A DNA stretch of 64,000 nt from Palsa-504 sp963839095 (GTDB lineage: Bacteria > Actinomycetota > Actinomycetes > Streptosporangiales > Streptosporangiaceae): positions 310,001 through 374,000 of the forward strand of contig CAWIUF010000001.1 of the NCBI GenBank assembly GCA_963839095.1, written 5' to 3'. Position numbers and translations under genes: made by a program. Every line of letters begins with the position of its first letter. The stretch's first letter is position 1. Below, piece by piece: positions 8,228 to 16,889 of this stretch. A model generated the notes under the pieces. The model was not told where the DNA came from. It made no database searches and worked only from the letters and a program-made list of their open reading frames with translations.

Positions 8228-10026
8228 TCAGCTGCCGGCCGCGACGATCCCGTACTCGTGGATCTTGCGGTAGATGGTGGCGCGGGACATGCCCAGCGCC
8301 TCGGCCGCGCGGACCTTGTTGCCCTCGTGGTCCTGCAGGCTCTGCACGATCGCGTCGCGCTCGATCGATTCCAGCGGGGACAGCAGGCGGCGGCTCACCG
8401 TCCAGCATTCCGGCGGCAGGTCCCGTGGCATGATCACGCCAGCCCGGCGGCGCTGCACGACCTGCTTGAGCACCTGCCAGAGCTGCTCGGTGTTGCCCGG
8501 CCAGTTGTGCCGCAGCAGCAGCTGCATCGCCTCCGGCGAGCAGGTCAGCCGGCCCTGCTGGCTGAGCCGGGCCAGGAAGAACGGGACCAGCTCGTGCAGG
8601 TCCTCGATGTGATGGCGCAGCGGCGGGAGCTCCACGGTGCCCTGGAAGAACCGCAGCAGCCGGGTCAGGTCGGCGCCGGCCTGCTTGCGGTTCAGCGTCA
8701 CCGCGACCCGCAGGTGCTTGTGCCGCTTGGCCGTCCTGGCGTCCTGCAGCGCGCTGGACAGCGCGTGCAGCTGCTTGGCGTTGAGCGTGTCGACGTGCCT
8801 GATGACCAGCATCCCGACACCCTCGAGGAGCTCGGCCGCGGGCCTTGGTCATCCAGTCCGGGGCGGAGCCGTCGGCGTCGAGCACGTGGAACGGCGCGGC
8901 CGGGTTCCGCCGCTGGTGCACCGCGCGGGCCAGGGCCAGCTTGCCGACGCCGCTCTCGCCCTCGAACGTCATCCAGTCCGAGGCGTCGTAGAGGGTCTCC
9001 GCCTCCCGGCAGGCGCGCAGCCACAGCACGCCGCTGCCGACCAGGCCGGGCAGGTACATCGCGGTCCGCGGCGCGGGCACCTCGGGCGCGGTCACCGCCG
9101 CGGCCACCAGCTTGACGTGGACCACGCCGTCGGCGTACGGGCCGTTGCCCGAGATCCGCCGGCAGAACATCCGGGCGACCACGCCGCTGGGCAGGTCGAC
9201 CGACACCGCGCCCGGGTTCTGCCGGGTCAGCGCCTCGGTGGCGTGGCCGATGAGGGCGGACTGGTCGCCGGGGTCGAGCACCCGGCGGGCGTGGTCGTTG
9301 AGCATGACCACGTCGTTGCCCAGGGCCAGCACGATGCCGCCGGTGCGGCGGCAGGCACGCACGTACTCCTGCAGCAGGTGCAGATCGCGGCTGCTGCCCG
9401 CGGCCAGCAGAGCCTGGGTGATCTGGTCGGCCGTCGACTTCACGAGCGAGATCAGCAGCGGGTCGGCGTTCTTGCGCCAGCAGGTCAGGTCGATGACGCC
9501 GACCGTCTTGCCCGAGACCGGGTCGTGGATCGGCACTCCGGCGCAGGCCAGGCCCTCCAGGTGCTCGGCGTAGTGCTCGTGCCCGAAGACGTGGGCCGGG
9601 CCGCCGGACTCCAGCGCGGTGCCGATGCCGTTGGTGCCGACCTTGTCCTCGGCGTAGCTGAAGCCGGGCGCGAGCTTGACGCCGTCCAGGTGCGCGCTCG
9701 AGGTCGTGGTCCGCGGTCATCCGGGTGAGCACCATGCCGGCCGCGTCGGTCAAGATGATGCTGATCGGCTGCCCGTCCAGCTGCTCGTGCAGGTGCCGCA
9801 GCACCGGGTCGGCCGTCCGGGCCAGGTTGGACTCCAGGTCGGGGTCGCGCAGGTAGTTCAGCTCGATGTGGTCGGCGGCGACGTTCCACTGCCGGGACCG
9901 CCACCACGACGCCAGGATGGGCTTGCGGACGGCACCGCTGTCGACCGGCTCGGCGGCCAGAAACCGCTCCCTGGCCTCGGCCAGCAAATCTCGCGCCGTG
10001 TGCAGCGGCAATGATGCACGCGCCAT
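8228..10026 (-). CDS. AcoR/MimR-like GAF-AAA-Fis regulator of the monooxygenase cluster, two frameshifts
   Basis: ATG 10026 follows a GGGGGAGG ribosome site. Order: N-terminal region with SWWRSRQW, a GAF domain containing SYAEDKVGTNGIGTALE, a reduced AAA+ domain with GESGVGKLALARAVH and WPGNTEQLWQVL, and a Fis-type helix-turn-helix NKVRAAEALGMSRATIYRKI at the C-terminus. Two frameshifts (near 9695 and 8845) must be repaired. Between Walker A and the VGMLVIRHVDTL strand there are too few residues for the GAFTGA loop that contacts sigma-54, so it probably activates another sigma factor or works by anti-repression. Divergent from the prm genes, like MimR and relatives. Its likely sites are the TGTCTCA repeats at 10132 and 10426. 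Confidence 0.85.
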
Positions 10027-10086
10027 ATCGCCTCCCCCACCCATTCATTTCCCGGCTGGAGGGTTCGTCCCGCGAGGACTCGACCC

Positions 10087-10116
10087 GGGTTTACCCGCCC
10101 ATTACAAAGTAAACCC
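10087..10116. promoter_or_regulatory. inverted repeat GGGTTTAC-N14-GTAAACCC
   Basis: Exact 8-bp arms at 10087-10094 and 10109-10116 lie between the divergent regulator and the monooxygenase operon. Position suggests an operator or promoter-overlapping site controlling either side. Confidence 0.5.
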
Positions 10117-10131
10117 CAGGTTGCCTGGCAC

Positions 10132-10147
10132 TGTCTCATGTTGAGAC
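10132..10147. promoter_or_regulatory. operator-like palindrome TGTCTCA-TGT-TGAGAC, copy 1
   Basis: GTCTCA and TGAGAC are perfect inverse arms around TGT, in the divergent promoter region 35 bases before the small ORF. The same 15-base word recurs at 10426-10440. This is the best candidate for the recognition site of the adjacent Fis-type regulator. Confidence 0.65.
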
Positions 10148-10181
10148 CCCGCTGGCGGAGGCCCCGGAGTTGTGTCGGTCT

Positions 10182-10448
10182 ATGGACGCTCACGGCGAGA
10201 CGACTCCCGAGCAGGAGACCTTCAACCCCTGGAGCATCGTCAATCTCGTCTTCCACCATCTCGCCAGCGAGGGCCTGCATCCGGTCCTCGGCGAAGCGGG
10301 TGACCCGGGGGCACCCGCGGCTGACCTGCTGCGGGCGCTCGGCATCACGCCGGCCGCGGAAGGCAACCGGATGGAATCCGAGCAGCGTAAACAACGTCTG
10401 GCGGAGATCCGGGCGGCCTTCGAGATGTCTCATGTTGAGAGCCCATGA
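10182..10448 (+). CDS. small protein at the head of the monooxygenase operon
   Basis: An 88-residue protein from ATG 10182 (a TTG at 10170 in the same frame, 8 bases after GGAGG, is an alternative). It reads FNPWSIVNLVFHHLASEGLH, then GDPGAPAADLLRALGI and a basic, helical C-terminus. No membrane segment or known catalytic motif. Codon use and amino-acid make-up look coding, and it lies inside the regulatory region of the cluster: its last codons contain the second copy of the TGTCTCATGTTGAGA operator. I know of no function; a role tied to the regulator or to hydroxylase assembly is only a guess. Confidence 0.65.
   Translation: MDAHGETTPEQETFNPWSIVNLVFHHLASEGLHPVLGEAGDPGAPAADLLRALGITPAAEGNRMESEQRKQRLAEIRAAFEMSHVESP
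10426..10440. promoter_or_regulatory. operator-like palindrome TGTCTCATGTTGAGA, copy 2
   Basis: Identical over 15 bases to the site at 10132-10146. It overlaps the end of the small ORF and lies about 120 bases upstream of the hydroxylase large-subunit start, where an activator could act on a second promoter for the structural genes. Confidence 0.6.
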
Positions 10449-10561
10449 CCTCGGCATTCGAGATGTGATGCAGCACACAAGGACTTTCAGGGCTGTTGGC
10501 TGCAGCCCGCGGTGCCCGGTAACGGGCTCAGGACCCGCAACCGCCGAGAAAGGGGTGACGA

Positions 10562-12214
10562 ATGAGTCGCCAAAGTGTGGCCAAGGCTCACCAGAAGATC
10601 CAGGAACTGTCCTGGGAGCCTCAGTACCACGAGCCGGTGTCTCAGTACGGGACGGACTACACGTTCCGCAAGGCACAGAAGAAGGACCCGCTGAAGCAGG
10701 TTCTCCGGTCCTACTTCCCCATGCAGGAGGAGAAGGACAACCGCGTGTACGGCGCGCAGGACGGCGCCATCCGCGGCAACATGTTCCGCCAGGTGCAGGA
10801 GCGCTGGCTGGAATGGCAGAAGCTGTTCCTGTCGATCATCCCGCTGCCCGAGATCAGCGCGGCGCGCGCGATGCCGCTGCTGTTCCGCACGGTTCCCAAC
10901 CCGGAACTGCACAACGGCCAGGCGATCCAGATGATCGACGAGGTACGCCACTCGACGATCCAGCAGAACCTCAAGCGCCTGTACATGAACAACTACATCG
11001 ACCCGGCGGGCTTCAACAACAGCCTCCGGAACTTCCAGAACGACTACTGCGGCACCATCGGCCGTCAGTTCGCGGAAGGCTTCATCACCGGTGACGCCAT
11101 CACCGCGGCGTCGATCTACCTGACCATCGTGGCCGAGACGGCGTTCACGAACACCCTGTTCGTGGCCATGCCGGCCGAGGCCGCGGCCAACGGCGACTTC
11201 CTGCTGCCGACCGTGTTCCACTCGGTCCAGTCGGACGAGTCCCGGCACATCTCCAACGGCTACGCCACGCTGCTCATGGCGCTGTCGGACGAGAGCAACC
11301 ACCAGCTGCTCGAGCGCGACCTGCGCTACGCGTGGTGGAACAACCACCGCGTGGTGGACGCCGCCATCGGCACGTTCATCGAGTACGGCACCAAGGACCG
11401 GCGCAAGGACCGCGAGTCCTACGCCGAGATGTGGCGCCGCTGGATCTACGACGACTACTACCGCAGCTACCTCGTTCCGCTCGAGAAGTACGGCCTGGTC
11501 ATCCCGCACGACCTCATCGAGGAAGCGTGGAACCAGATCTGGAACAAGGGCTACGTGCACGAAGTCGCGCAGTTCTTCGCCACCGGCTGGCTCGCCAACT
11601 ACTGGCGGATCGACCCGATGACGGACGAGGACTTCGAGTGGTTCGAGTACAAGTACCCGGGCTGGTACGACAAGTACGGCAAGTGGTGGGAGAACTACAA
11701 CCGCCTGTCGACGCCGAACGGGCACCACCCGATCGTGGCCGAGAACGTCGACTACGTGTACCCGCACCGGTGCTGGACCTGCATGGTCCCGTGCCTGGTC
11801 CGCGAGGACATGGTGATGGCCGAGGTCGACGGCCAGTGGCGGACCTACTGCCACGAGGAGTGCCGCTGGACGGACGCGGTCGCGTTCCGCCCGACCTACC
11901 AGGGTCGTGAGACCCCGAACATGGGCCAGCTCATCGGCAAGCGCGAATGGGAGACCCTCTACCACGGCTGGAACTGGGCCGACGCCGTGTCCGACATGGG
12001 CTACGTCCGTGACGACGGCAAGACCATGGTCGCCCAGCCGCACCTGAACCTGGATCCCAAGAAGATGTGGACCCTGGATCACCTGCGGCGGATGCCCGAG
12101 ATCCTCAGCCCGAACGTGCTGCTCAACGAGTGGAGTGCCGAGCAGCGCGACGCGTTCCACGCCGACTACATCAGGCAGGGCCCGGCCGGCCGTCCGGCCC
12201 CGGCGGAGGGCTGA
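10562..12214 (+). CDS. prmA: propane-monooxygenase-type di-iron hydroxylase, large (alpha) subunit
   Basis: Intact, 550 residues. It carries the full set of carboxylate-bridged di-iron ligands: E97 (PLPEISAARA), E127 and H130 (IDEVRH), E192 (AETAF), E226 and H229 (SDESRHIS). The C-terminal part has the HRCWTCMVPC cysteine cluster seen in PrmA/MimA-type soluble di-iron monooxygenases. The hydroxylase uses O2 and reductase electrons to hydroxylate small alkanes or ketones/phenols in the cytosol; sequence alone does not fix the substrate. First structural gene of a same-strand set (large subunit, reductase, small subunit, coupling protein), the order typical of actinobacterial prm/mim clusters. 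The start at ATG 10562 has a weak GAAAGGGGTGACGA ribosome site. Confidence 0.93.
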   Translation: MSRQSVAKAHQKIQELSWEPQYHEPVSQYGTDYTFRKAQKKDPLKQVLRSYFPMQEEKDNRVYGAQDGAIRGNMFRQVQERWLEWQKLFLSIIPLPEISAARAMPLLFRTVPNPELHNGQAIQMIDEVRHSTIQQNLKRLYMNNYIDPAGFNNSLRNFQNDYCGTIGRQFAEGFITGDAITAASIYLTIVAETAFTNTLFVAMPAEAAANGDFLLPTVFHSVQSDESRHISNGYATLLMALSDESNHQLLERDLRYAWWNNHRVVDAAIGTFIEYGTKDRRKDRESYAEMWRRWIYDDYYRSYLVPLEKYGLVIPHDLIEEAWNQIWNKGYVHEVAQFFATGWLANYWRIDPMTDEDFEWFEYKYPGWYDKYGKWWENYNRLSTPNGHHPIVAENVDYVYPHRCWTCMVPCLVREDMVMAEVDGQWRTYCHEECRWTDAVAFRPTYQGRETPNMGQLIGKREWETLYHGWNWADAVSDMGYVRDDGKTMVAQPHLNLDPKKMWTLDHLRRMPEILSPNVLLNEWSAEQRDAFHADYIRQGPAGRPAPAEG

Positions 12215-12228
12215 GGCCACGTAGCGGA

Positions 12229-12264
12229 GGGGGCAGCCCGGTTCGCGGTTTCCGGGCCGCCCCC
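12229..12264 (+). terminator. strong hairpin between large-subunit and reductase genes
   Basis: GGGGGC-A-GCCCGG (12229-12241) pairs with CCGGGC-C-GCCCCC (12252-12264) around a 10-base loop, with one mismatch. No U-run follows. It may partly terminate or protect the hydroxylase message so that the large subunit is made in excess over the reductase. Confidence 0.55.
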
Positions 12265-12330
12265 TTCGACCGCCTGTGCGGTCTTTCCTGACCAGATCAC
12301 CGCGAATCCAGCGCAGTGCGCGAGGGGGTC

Positions 12331-13374
12331 ATGAGCGAGAAGCACGTCATCCGTTTCGAGCCGGTCGGCATCGAGATCGAGGTGAGCGAGGACCAGACCA
12401 TCCTGCGGGCCGCGGCCGAGCAGGGGGTCATGCTCATGCATGGCTGCAAGGAGGGGCAGTGCGCCTCCTGCAAGTCGTTCATCCTCGACGGCGACGACAT
12501 CGACCACGACAAGTACTCGACGTTCGCGCTGCCCGACCACGAGCTCGAGGAAGGCTACACGCTGCTCTGCCGGGCGCACGCCTACGAAGACCTGACCATC
12601 GAGCTGCTCAACTACGACGAGGAAATGATCCGCTCCGGCCTGCCGATCCAGCAGGGCGTGGCGGAGGTGGTGTCCAACGACGCGGTCACGCACGACATGC
12701 GGCACCTGGTGCTGCGGCTGATCGAGCCGGACCAGATCAAGTTCTTCCCCGGCCAGTACATGGACATCGCCATTCCCGGCACCGACGCGGTGCGTTCGTT
12801 CTCGATGGCCAACACCACCAGCCGGGACACCGGGCTGCTGGAGTTCGTCATCAAGGTCTACCCGGACGGCCAGTTCTCCAAGTTCCTGGCGGAGAAGCTG
12901 GCCGAGGGTGACCGGCTTGACATTACCGGGCCGTTCGGCGTCTTCACGCTCCGCGAGGGCGACAACGACCTGGTGTTCGTGGGCGGCGGGGCGGGCATGG
13001 CGCCCATCTTGTCGCTGCTGCGGTCGATGGCCGAGCGCGGTCTTACCCGCAAGGCCACCTTCTTCTACGGCGCGCGGACGAAGAAGGATCTGTGCTTCGA
13101 AGCTGAACTGCACGAGCTCGAGGAAAAGCTAGCGGACTTCACGTACGTACCTGCCCTGTCCGAGCCGGGCGATGACGACGGCTGGGACGGCGAGACCGGA
13201 CTGATCACGGATGTGGTCAAGCGGCACGCCAGCGACCTACGCGGCGCACACGCCTATGTGTGCGGACCGCCGCCCATGGTGGAGGCAGCCTTGCCGCTGC
13301 TGGCCACGCTGGGCGTGGAGGAAAAGCGCATCTACTACGACAAGTTCACGACCACTGGTAACCCGCAGGAGTGA
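12331..13374 (+). CDS. prmB: monooxygenase reductase, [2Fe-2S] ferredoxin plus FAD/NAD domains
   Basis: About 347 residues from ATG 12331, chosen over a GTG 15 bases upstream because GAGGGGG precedes it. Plant-type [2Fe-2S] ligands are C39, C44, C47 (HGCKEGQCASCK) and C80 (LLCRAHA). The FAD-binding RSFSMAN and the NAD(P)-binding FVGGGAGMAPILSLL follow, then YVCGPPPMVEA at the C-terminus. It passes electrons from NADH through FAD and the iron-sulphur cluster to the hydroxylase. The next gene starts 4 bases after its stop. Intact, no frame problems. Confidence 0.92.
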   Translation: MSEKHVIRFEPVGIEIEVSEDQTILRAAAEQGVMLMHGCKEGQCASCKSFILDGDDIDHDKYSTFALPDHELEEGYTLLCRAHAYEDLTIELLNYDEEMIRSGLPIQQGVAEVVSNDAVTHDMRHLVLRLIEPDQIKFFPGQYMDIAIPGTDAVRSFSMANTTSRDTGLLEFVIKVYPDGQFSKFLAEKLAEGDRLDITGPFGVFTLREGDNDLVFVGGGAGMAPILSLLRSMAERGLTRKATFFYGARTKKDLCFEAELHELEEKLADFTYVPALSEPGDDDGWDGETGLITDVVKRHASDLRGAHAYVCGPPPMVEAALPLLATLGVEEKRIYYDKFTTTGNPQE

Positions 13375-13377
13375 GTC

Positions 13378-14560
13378 ATGACAGAAGCTCAGGAGAACCA
13401 GGAACGCAGCGTTCCGAAGCCGGTCTTCACCGACGCGGAGGCGGGCGCCAAGACCTTCCCTGACTCGACCAAGCGGGAGTACAACTACTACAAGCCGGCC
13501 AAGCGCAAGCAGTCCCGGTACGAGGACGTCACCGTCGAGGTCCAGCCCGACCCGCGGCACTACCTGGCCCAGGGCTGGCTGTACGGCTTCGCCGACGGCC
13601 GCGGCGGCTACCCGCTGGACTGGACCGCCCTGAAGGCCTGGGGCTCGCGACCGGCCCGAGCCCGAGCGCTTCCCCGGCTCCGGCGGCAAGGGCTACGACT
13701 GGCCCGCGACCGGCTGGCACGAGTTCCGCGACCCGAACGAGGAGTGGGAACTCACCTTCTACCGGTACAACTCCAACGTCGTCCGGCAGCTCAACCAGAA
13801 CGTCGACGTGGCCCGGCAGAGCAAGGCCTTCGCCCAGTGGAACCAGAACTGGGTGCGCTTCGTCGAGTCGAACGTCGGCGCGTGGATGCACGTGGACCAC
13901 GGGCTCGGCCTCTACCTGTTCGCCAACGCGAACCGGCGCGCCCCCACCAACATGCACAACAACGCGATCTCGGTGAACAGCATGCACCGGATCCGCGCGG
14001 CTCAGGACCTGGCGCTGTACAACCTGACCCTGACCGAGGAGATCGAGGGCTTCGACGGGTCCGCGCACCTGGAGGCCTGGAACAACGACCCGGCCTGGCA
14101 GGGCGTCCGCGAGGTGGCCGAGCAGCTGACCGGGATCGACGACTGGTGCGAGGCCATCTTCGCCGCCAACGTCGTGTTCGAGCCGCTGGTCGGCGAGCTG
14201 TTCCGGAGCCAGCCTGGTGCATGCAGGCGGCGCCGCGCAACGGCGACTTCGTGACCCCGACGCTCATCGGCGCCGAGGAGTACGACTTCGCCGAGCGGGA
14301 CCTGCGCTACACCAGGCCGATGTTCCACCTGCTCACCAACGACCGCGAGTTCGCCGACCACAACAAGGGCATGCTGCAGGGCTGGCTGGCCACCTGGACC
14401 GGCCGCGCCATCGCCGCCGCCCGGACGCTGCAGCCGATGTGGTCGCAGCCCGAGCACAAGCCGCCGCGCTTCGAGGATGGCCTGGACGCCGGCGAAGAGC
14501 CGCTTCGCGGGCATTCTCGCCGACCTCAACCTGGACGCACCGAAGGAGCTCGGCCAGTGA
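13378..14560 (+). CDS. prmC: di-iron hydroxylase small (beta) subunit, three frameshifts
   Basis: ATG 13378 opens a protein whose pieces fit the beta subunit of PrmA-type hydroxylases: KREYNYYKPAKRKQSRYEDV at the start, DWPATGWHEFRDPNEEW and NVDVARQSKAFAQWNQNWV in the middle, AAPRNGDFVTPTLIGAEEYD later and GILADLNLDAPKELGQ at the end. These lie in different frames, with shifts needed near 13645, 14215 and 14490. Restored length is about 390 residues. The beta subunit packs against the alpha subunit but carries no iron. Its TGA (14558-14560) overlaps the coupling-protein start as GTGA. Three indels in one conserved subunit beside perfect neighbours suggests sequencing error. Confidence 0.85.
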
Positions 14561-14932
14561 CCACGTTCAACCAGCACCCCGAGAGCCCGTTCAAGTCGGA
14601 CAACACGGCCTCCAACATGGCCGGCGTTCACCCTGATGAACAACCAGGTCGGGGCGGTCGTCGCCCAGGTCATGGCCAAGCTGCCGAACGTCAAGGTCAC
14701 GTACCTGCCGTCGATGATCCGCGTCGACGCGACGGGCCGGATGGACTTCGACTACGACGAGATCTCCGAGGCGCTCGGCGAGGAGCCCGGCTACTTCGAC
14801 GCCGCGCAGTTCGAGGAGAACATGTCGACCCACTACGGCCGGATGATCCACCTGGACGACCGGACGATCATGTTCGCCAACCCGGAGGACGCGGCCGAGT
14901 ACCTCGACTTCGACCTGACCGCCCGGTCCTAG
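14557..14932 (+). CDS. prmD: monooxygenase coupling (effector) protein, MmoB/DmpM family, one frameshift
   Basis: GTG 14557 overlaps the previous stop by four bases. The start reads MTTFNQHPESPFKSDNTASN; after a shift near 14623 the main body continues with NNQVGAVVAQVMAKLPNVKV, PSMIRVDATGRMDFDYDEIS and FEENMSTHYGRM. This is the small cofactor-free protein that binds the hydroxylase and couples electron delivery to substrate oxidation. Restored length about 125 residues, normal for the family. If the shift were real, an internal ATG at 14636 could still give a shortened protein. Confidence 0.85.
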
Positions 14933-14945
14933 CCAGCTAGAACCT

Positions 14946-14984
14946 CGCGCGGCTCCGGAGCTCTAGACAGCCCGGGGCCGCGCG
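14946..14984 (+). terminator. hairpin after the coupling-protein gene
   Basis: CGCGCGGC (14946-14953) and GCCGCGCG (14977-14984) are exact inverses with a 23-base loop that contains smaller inverted repeats. It divides the four monooxygenase genes from the amidohydrolase and later genes. Confidence 0.5.
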
Positions 14985-15032
14985 GGTACGAACGGAAATA
15001 GCTGTTTCCGACGGTTCTCCCAAGGAGGCGCC

Positions 15033-16101
15033 TTGTACGAGCACAACGGCGAGAAGTACTTCATCGTCGATTCACACATGCACTACTGGAACGCGGCCCC
15101 GGACAACTGGGTCCCCGGCGCCGAGCAGTATGCCAAGGGCTGGATCGAGTGCTTCCACGCCTACCAGGGACTCGGCCCGCCCGAGACGCACTGGTCGATC
15201 GAGCACTTCCAGAGTTACTCCGAAGGACGACCTGATGAAGGACGTCTTCGAGGACGGGCACGTGGACAAGGCCATCTTCCAGCCCACGTACCTCAAGGAG
15301 TGGTACAAGGAGGGCTTCAACACCACCGAGAAGAACGCCGAGCTGTTCAAGGAGCACCCGGACAAGTTCATCGTCAACACGCGGTTCGACCCGCGCGACG
15401 GCGACGAGGGCCTGGACGAGCTCAAGCGCAACATCGACACCTACGGCTGCAAGGGCGTCAAGCTCTACACCGCGGAGTGGAACAACGGCTCGCGCGGTTA
15501 CAAGCTGAGCGACCCGGCCGCCTACCGGTTCCTGGAGGAGGCCCAGGAGTGGGGCATCAAGAACGTCCACGTGCACAAGGGCCCGACGATCTGGCCGCTG
15601 GACAAGGACGCCTTCGACGTCTCCGACATCGACCACTGCGCGACCGACTTCCAGGACCTCAACTTCATCGTCGAGCACGTGGGCCTGCCGCGGATCGAGG
15701 ACTTCTGCTTCATGGCCACCCAGGAGCCGAACGTCTACGCCGGCCTGTCGGTCGTCATCGGCGGCCTCATGCACGCCCGCCCGAACTTCTTCGCCAAGGT
15801 CATGGGCGAGCTGCTGTTCTGGGTCGGCGAGGACAAGATGACCTTCGGCAGCGACTACGGCATCTGGGAGCCGAAGTGGCAGGTCGAGGGCTTCGTGAAC
15901 TGGGAGATGCCGGATCGCGAGGAGTTCGCCGACTTCCCGCGTCTCGGCGTGGCCGGCAAGAAGAAGATCCTCGGCCTGAACGCGGCCCGGCTTTACGACA
16001 TCGAGGTGCCGAAGGAGTACCAGATCGCGGACGAGAGCGCGCCCGCTGCCAAGGACGACGCCCAGCTGGTCGACGACAAGCAGCCGGTCGCCGGAGCATG
16101 A
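15033..16101 (+). CDS. amidohydrolase-family metal-dependent hydrolase of monooxygenase clusters, one frameshift
   Basis: TTG 15033 sits 6 bases after a perfect AAGGAGG. The N-terminus has the HxH metal motif (VDSHMHYW). After a frameshift near 15222 the rest follows: KGVKLYTAEW with a candidate carbamylated Lys, NVHVHKGPT, FIVEHVGLPR and the C-terminal Asp in FGSDYGIW. That is a complete TIM-barrel amidohydrolase-2 type enzyme, about 355 residues. Proteins of this type sit at the same place in prm/mim clusters, but their role is not settled; processing of a downstream carbonyl or a maturation role have both been considered. Its TGA overlaps the next ATG as ATGA. Confidence 0.85.
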
Positions 16102-16832
16102 CCGTCTCGGCCACGGCGGTATCGGGCCGGGCCGAGGCTGTTCTCAAGGCCTTGGAGACGGTGCGCGACCCCGAACTCGACGAGCCGATTACCGCGCTCG
16201 GGTTCGTGGCGTCGTGCGCCGTCTCCGCGGCCGGGGATGCCCAGGTCCGGCTGCGGCTGCCCACCTATTTCTGCGCTCCCAACTTCGCGTACCTGATGGT
16301 CGCCGACGCCTACGACGCGGTGGCGGCGCTGCCGGGCGTGCGGCACGCCGAGGTGGTCCTGGAGGACCACTTCGCCTCCGCCGAGATCAACGGCGGCGTG
16401 GCCGCCCAGGCTGGCTTCGTCCAGTCCTTCGACGGCGAGGCGGTCAGCGAGCTGCACGGGCTGCGGGCCGACTTCCTGCGCAAGGCGGTGATGGCGGGCA
16501 CCGACCAGGTGGCCAGGCCCTTGCTGTCAGCGGGAACGGATCCGGCGGCACTGCTCGCGATGACCCTGGGCGAGCTGCCGCCGTCTCGCGCTCTGGACCG
16601 GCTGCGGCAGCGGCGGGCCGAGCTCGGCCTCACCGCCGGCGACGACGCCCCGCTGCTGATCGACCCGGTGACCGGGGATCGCGTGGCGGCCGAGTCGGTA
16701 CCGCTGCACCTGCGTAAGGCCAAGACCACCCGGGTAAGCATCGAGGCAAATTCGGGTATCTGCCGGGGCATGCTGGCGCACAGGTACCGCAACACCCCAG
16801 GACAAGGAGAAACAGCTCCCGACCCGGACTGA
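16098..16832 (+). CDS. DUF59 (MIP18-family) iron-sulphur assembly-like protein
   Basis: An intact 244-residue protein overlapping the amidohydrolase stop by four bases. The N-terminal half is a DUF59 domain: LKALETVRDPELDEPITALGF is the classic helix-strand start, followed by LRLPTYFCAPNFAYLM with the conserved Cys. The C-terminal 130 residues (LRADFLRKAVMAGTDQVARP onward) are an extra helical region seen in monooxygenase-linked members. DUF59 proteins help build or insert iron-sulphur or metal centres. In this operon the obvious clients are the reductase [2Fe-2S] cluster or the hydroxylase di-iron site; this is inference. Confidence 0.85.
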   Translation: MTVSATAVSGRAEAVLKALETVRDPELDEPITALGFVASCAVSAAGDAQVRLRLPTYFCAPNFAYLMVADAYDAVAALPGVRHAEVVLEDHFASAEINGGVAAQAGFVQSFDGEAVSELHGLRADFLRKAVMAGTDQVARPLLSAGTDPAALLAMTLGELPPSRALDRLRQRRAELGLTAGDDAPLLIDPVTGDRVAAESVPLHLRKAKTTRVSIEANSGICRGMLAHRYRNTPGQGETAPDPD

Positions 16833-16889
16833 AGCCTCTCCTGAACGATGAACTGACAAAACCGCGAAGCAGGTCGAGGAGGACCACCC

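Noticed and set aside
10117..10150. Sigma-54 promoter (-24/-12) before the monooxygenase genes
   Set aside because: TGGCAC is present but no GC-12 box at the right spacing follows, and the regulator lacks the sigma-54 contact loop.
10487..12220. Long minus-strand open frame opposite prmA
   Set aside because: Val/Arg/Asp-rich shadow of a highly conserved di-iron hydroxylase; no motif of its own.
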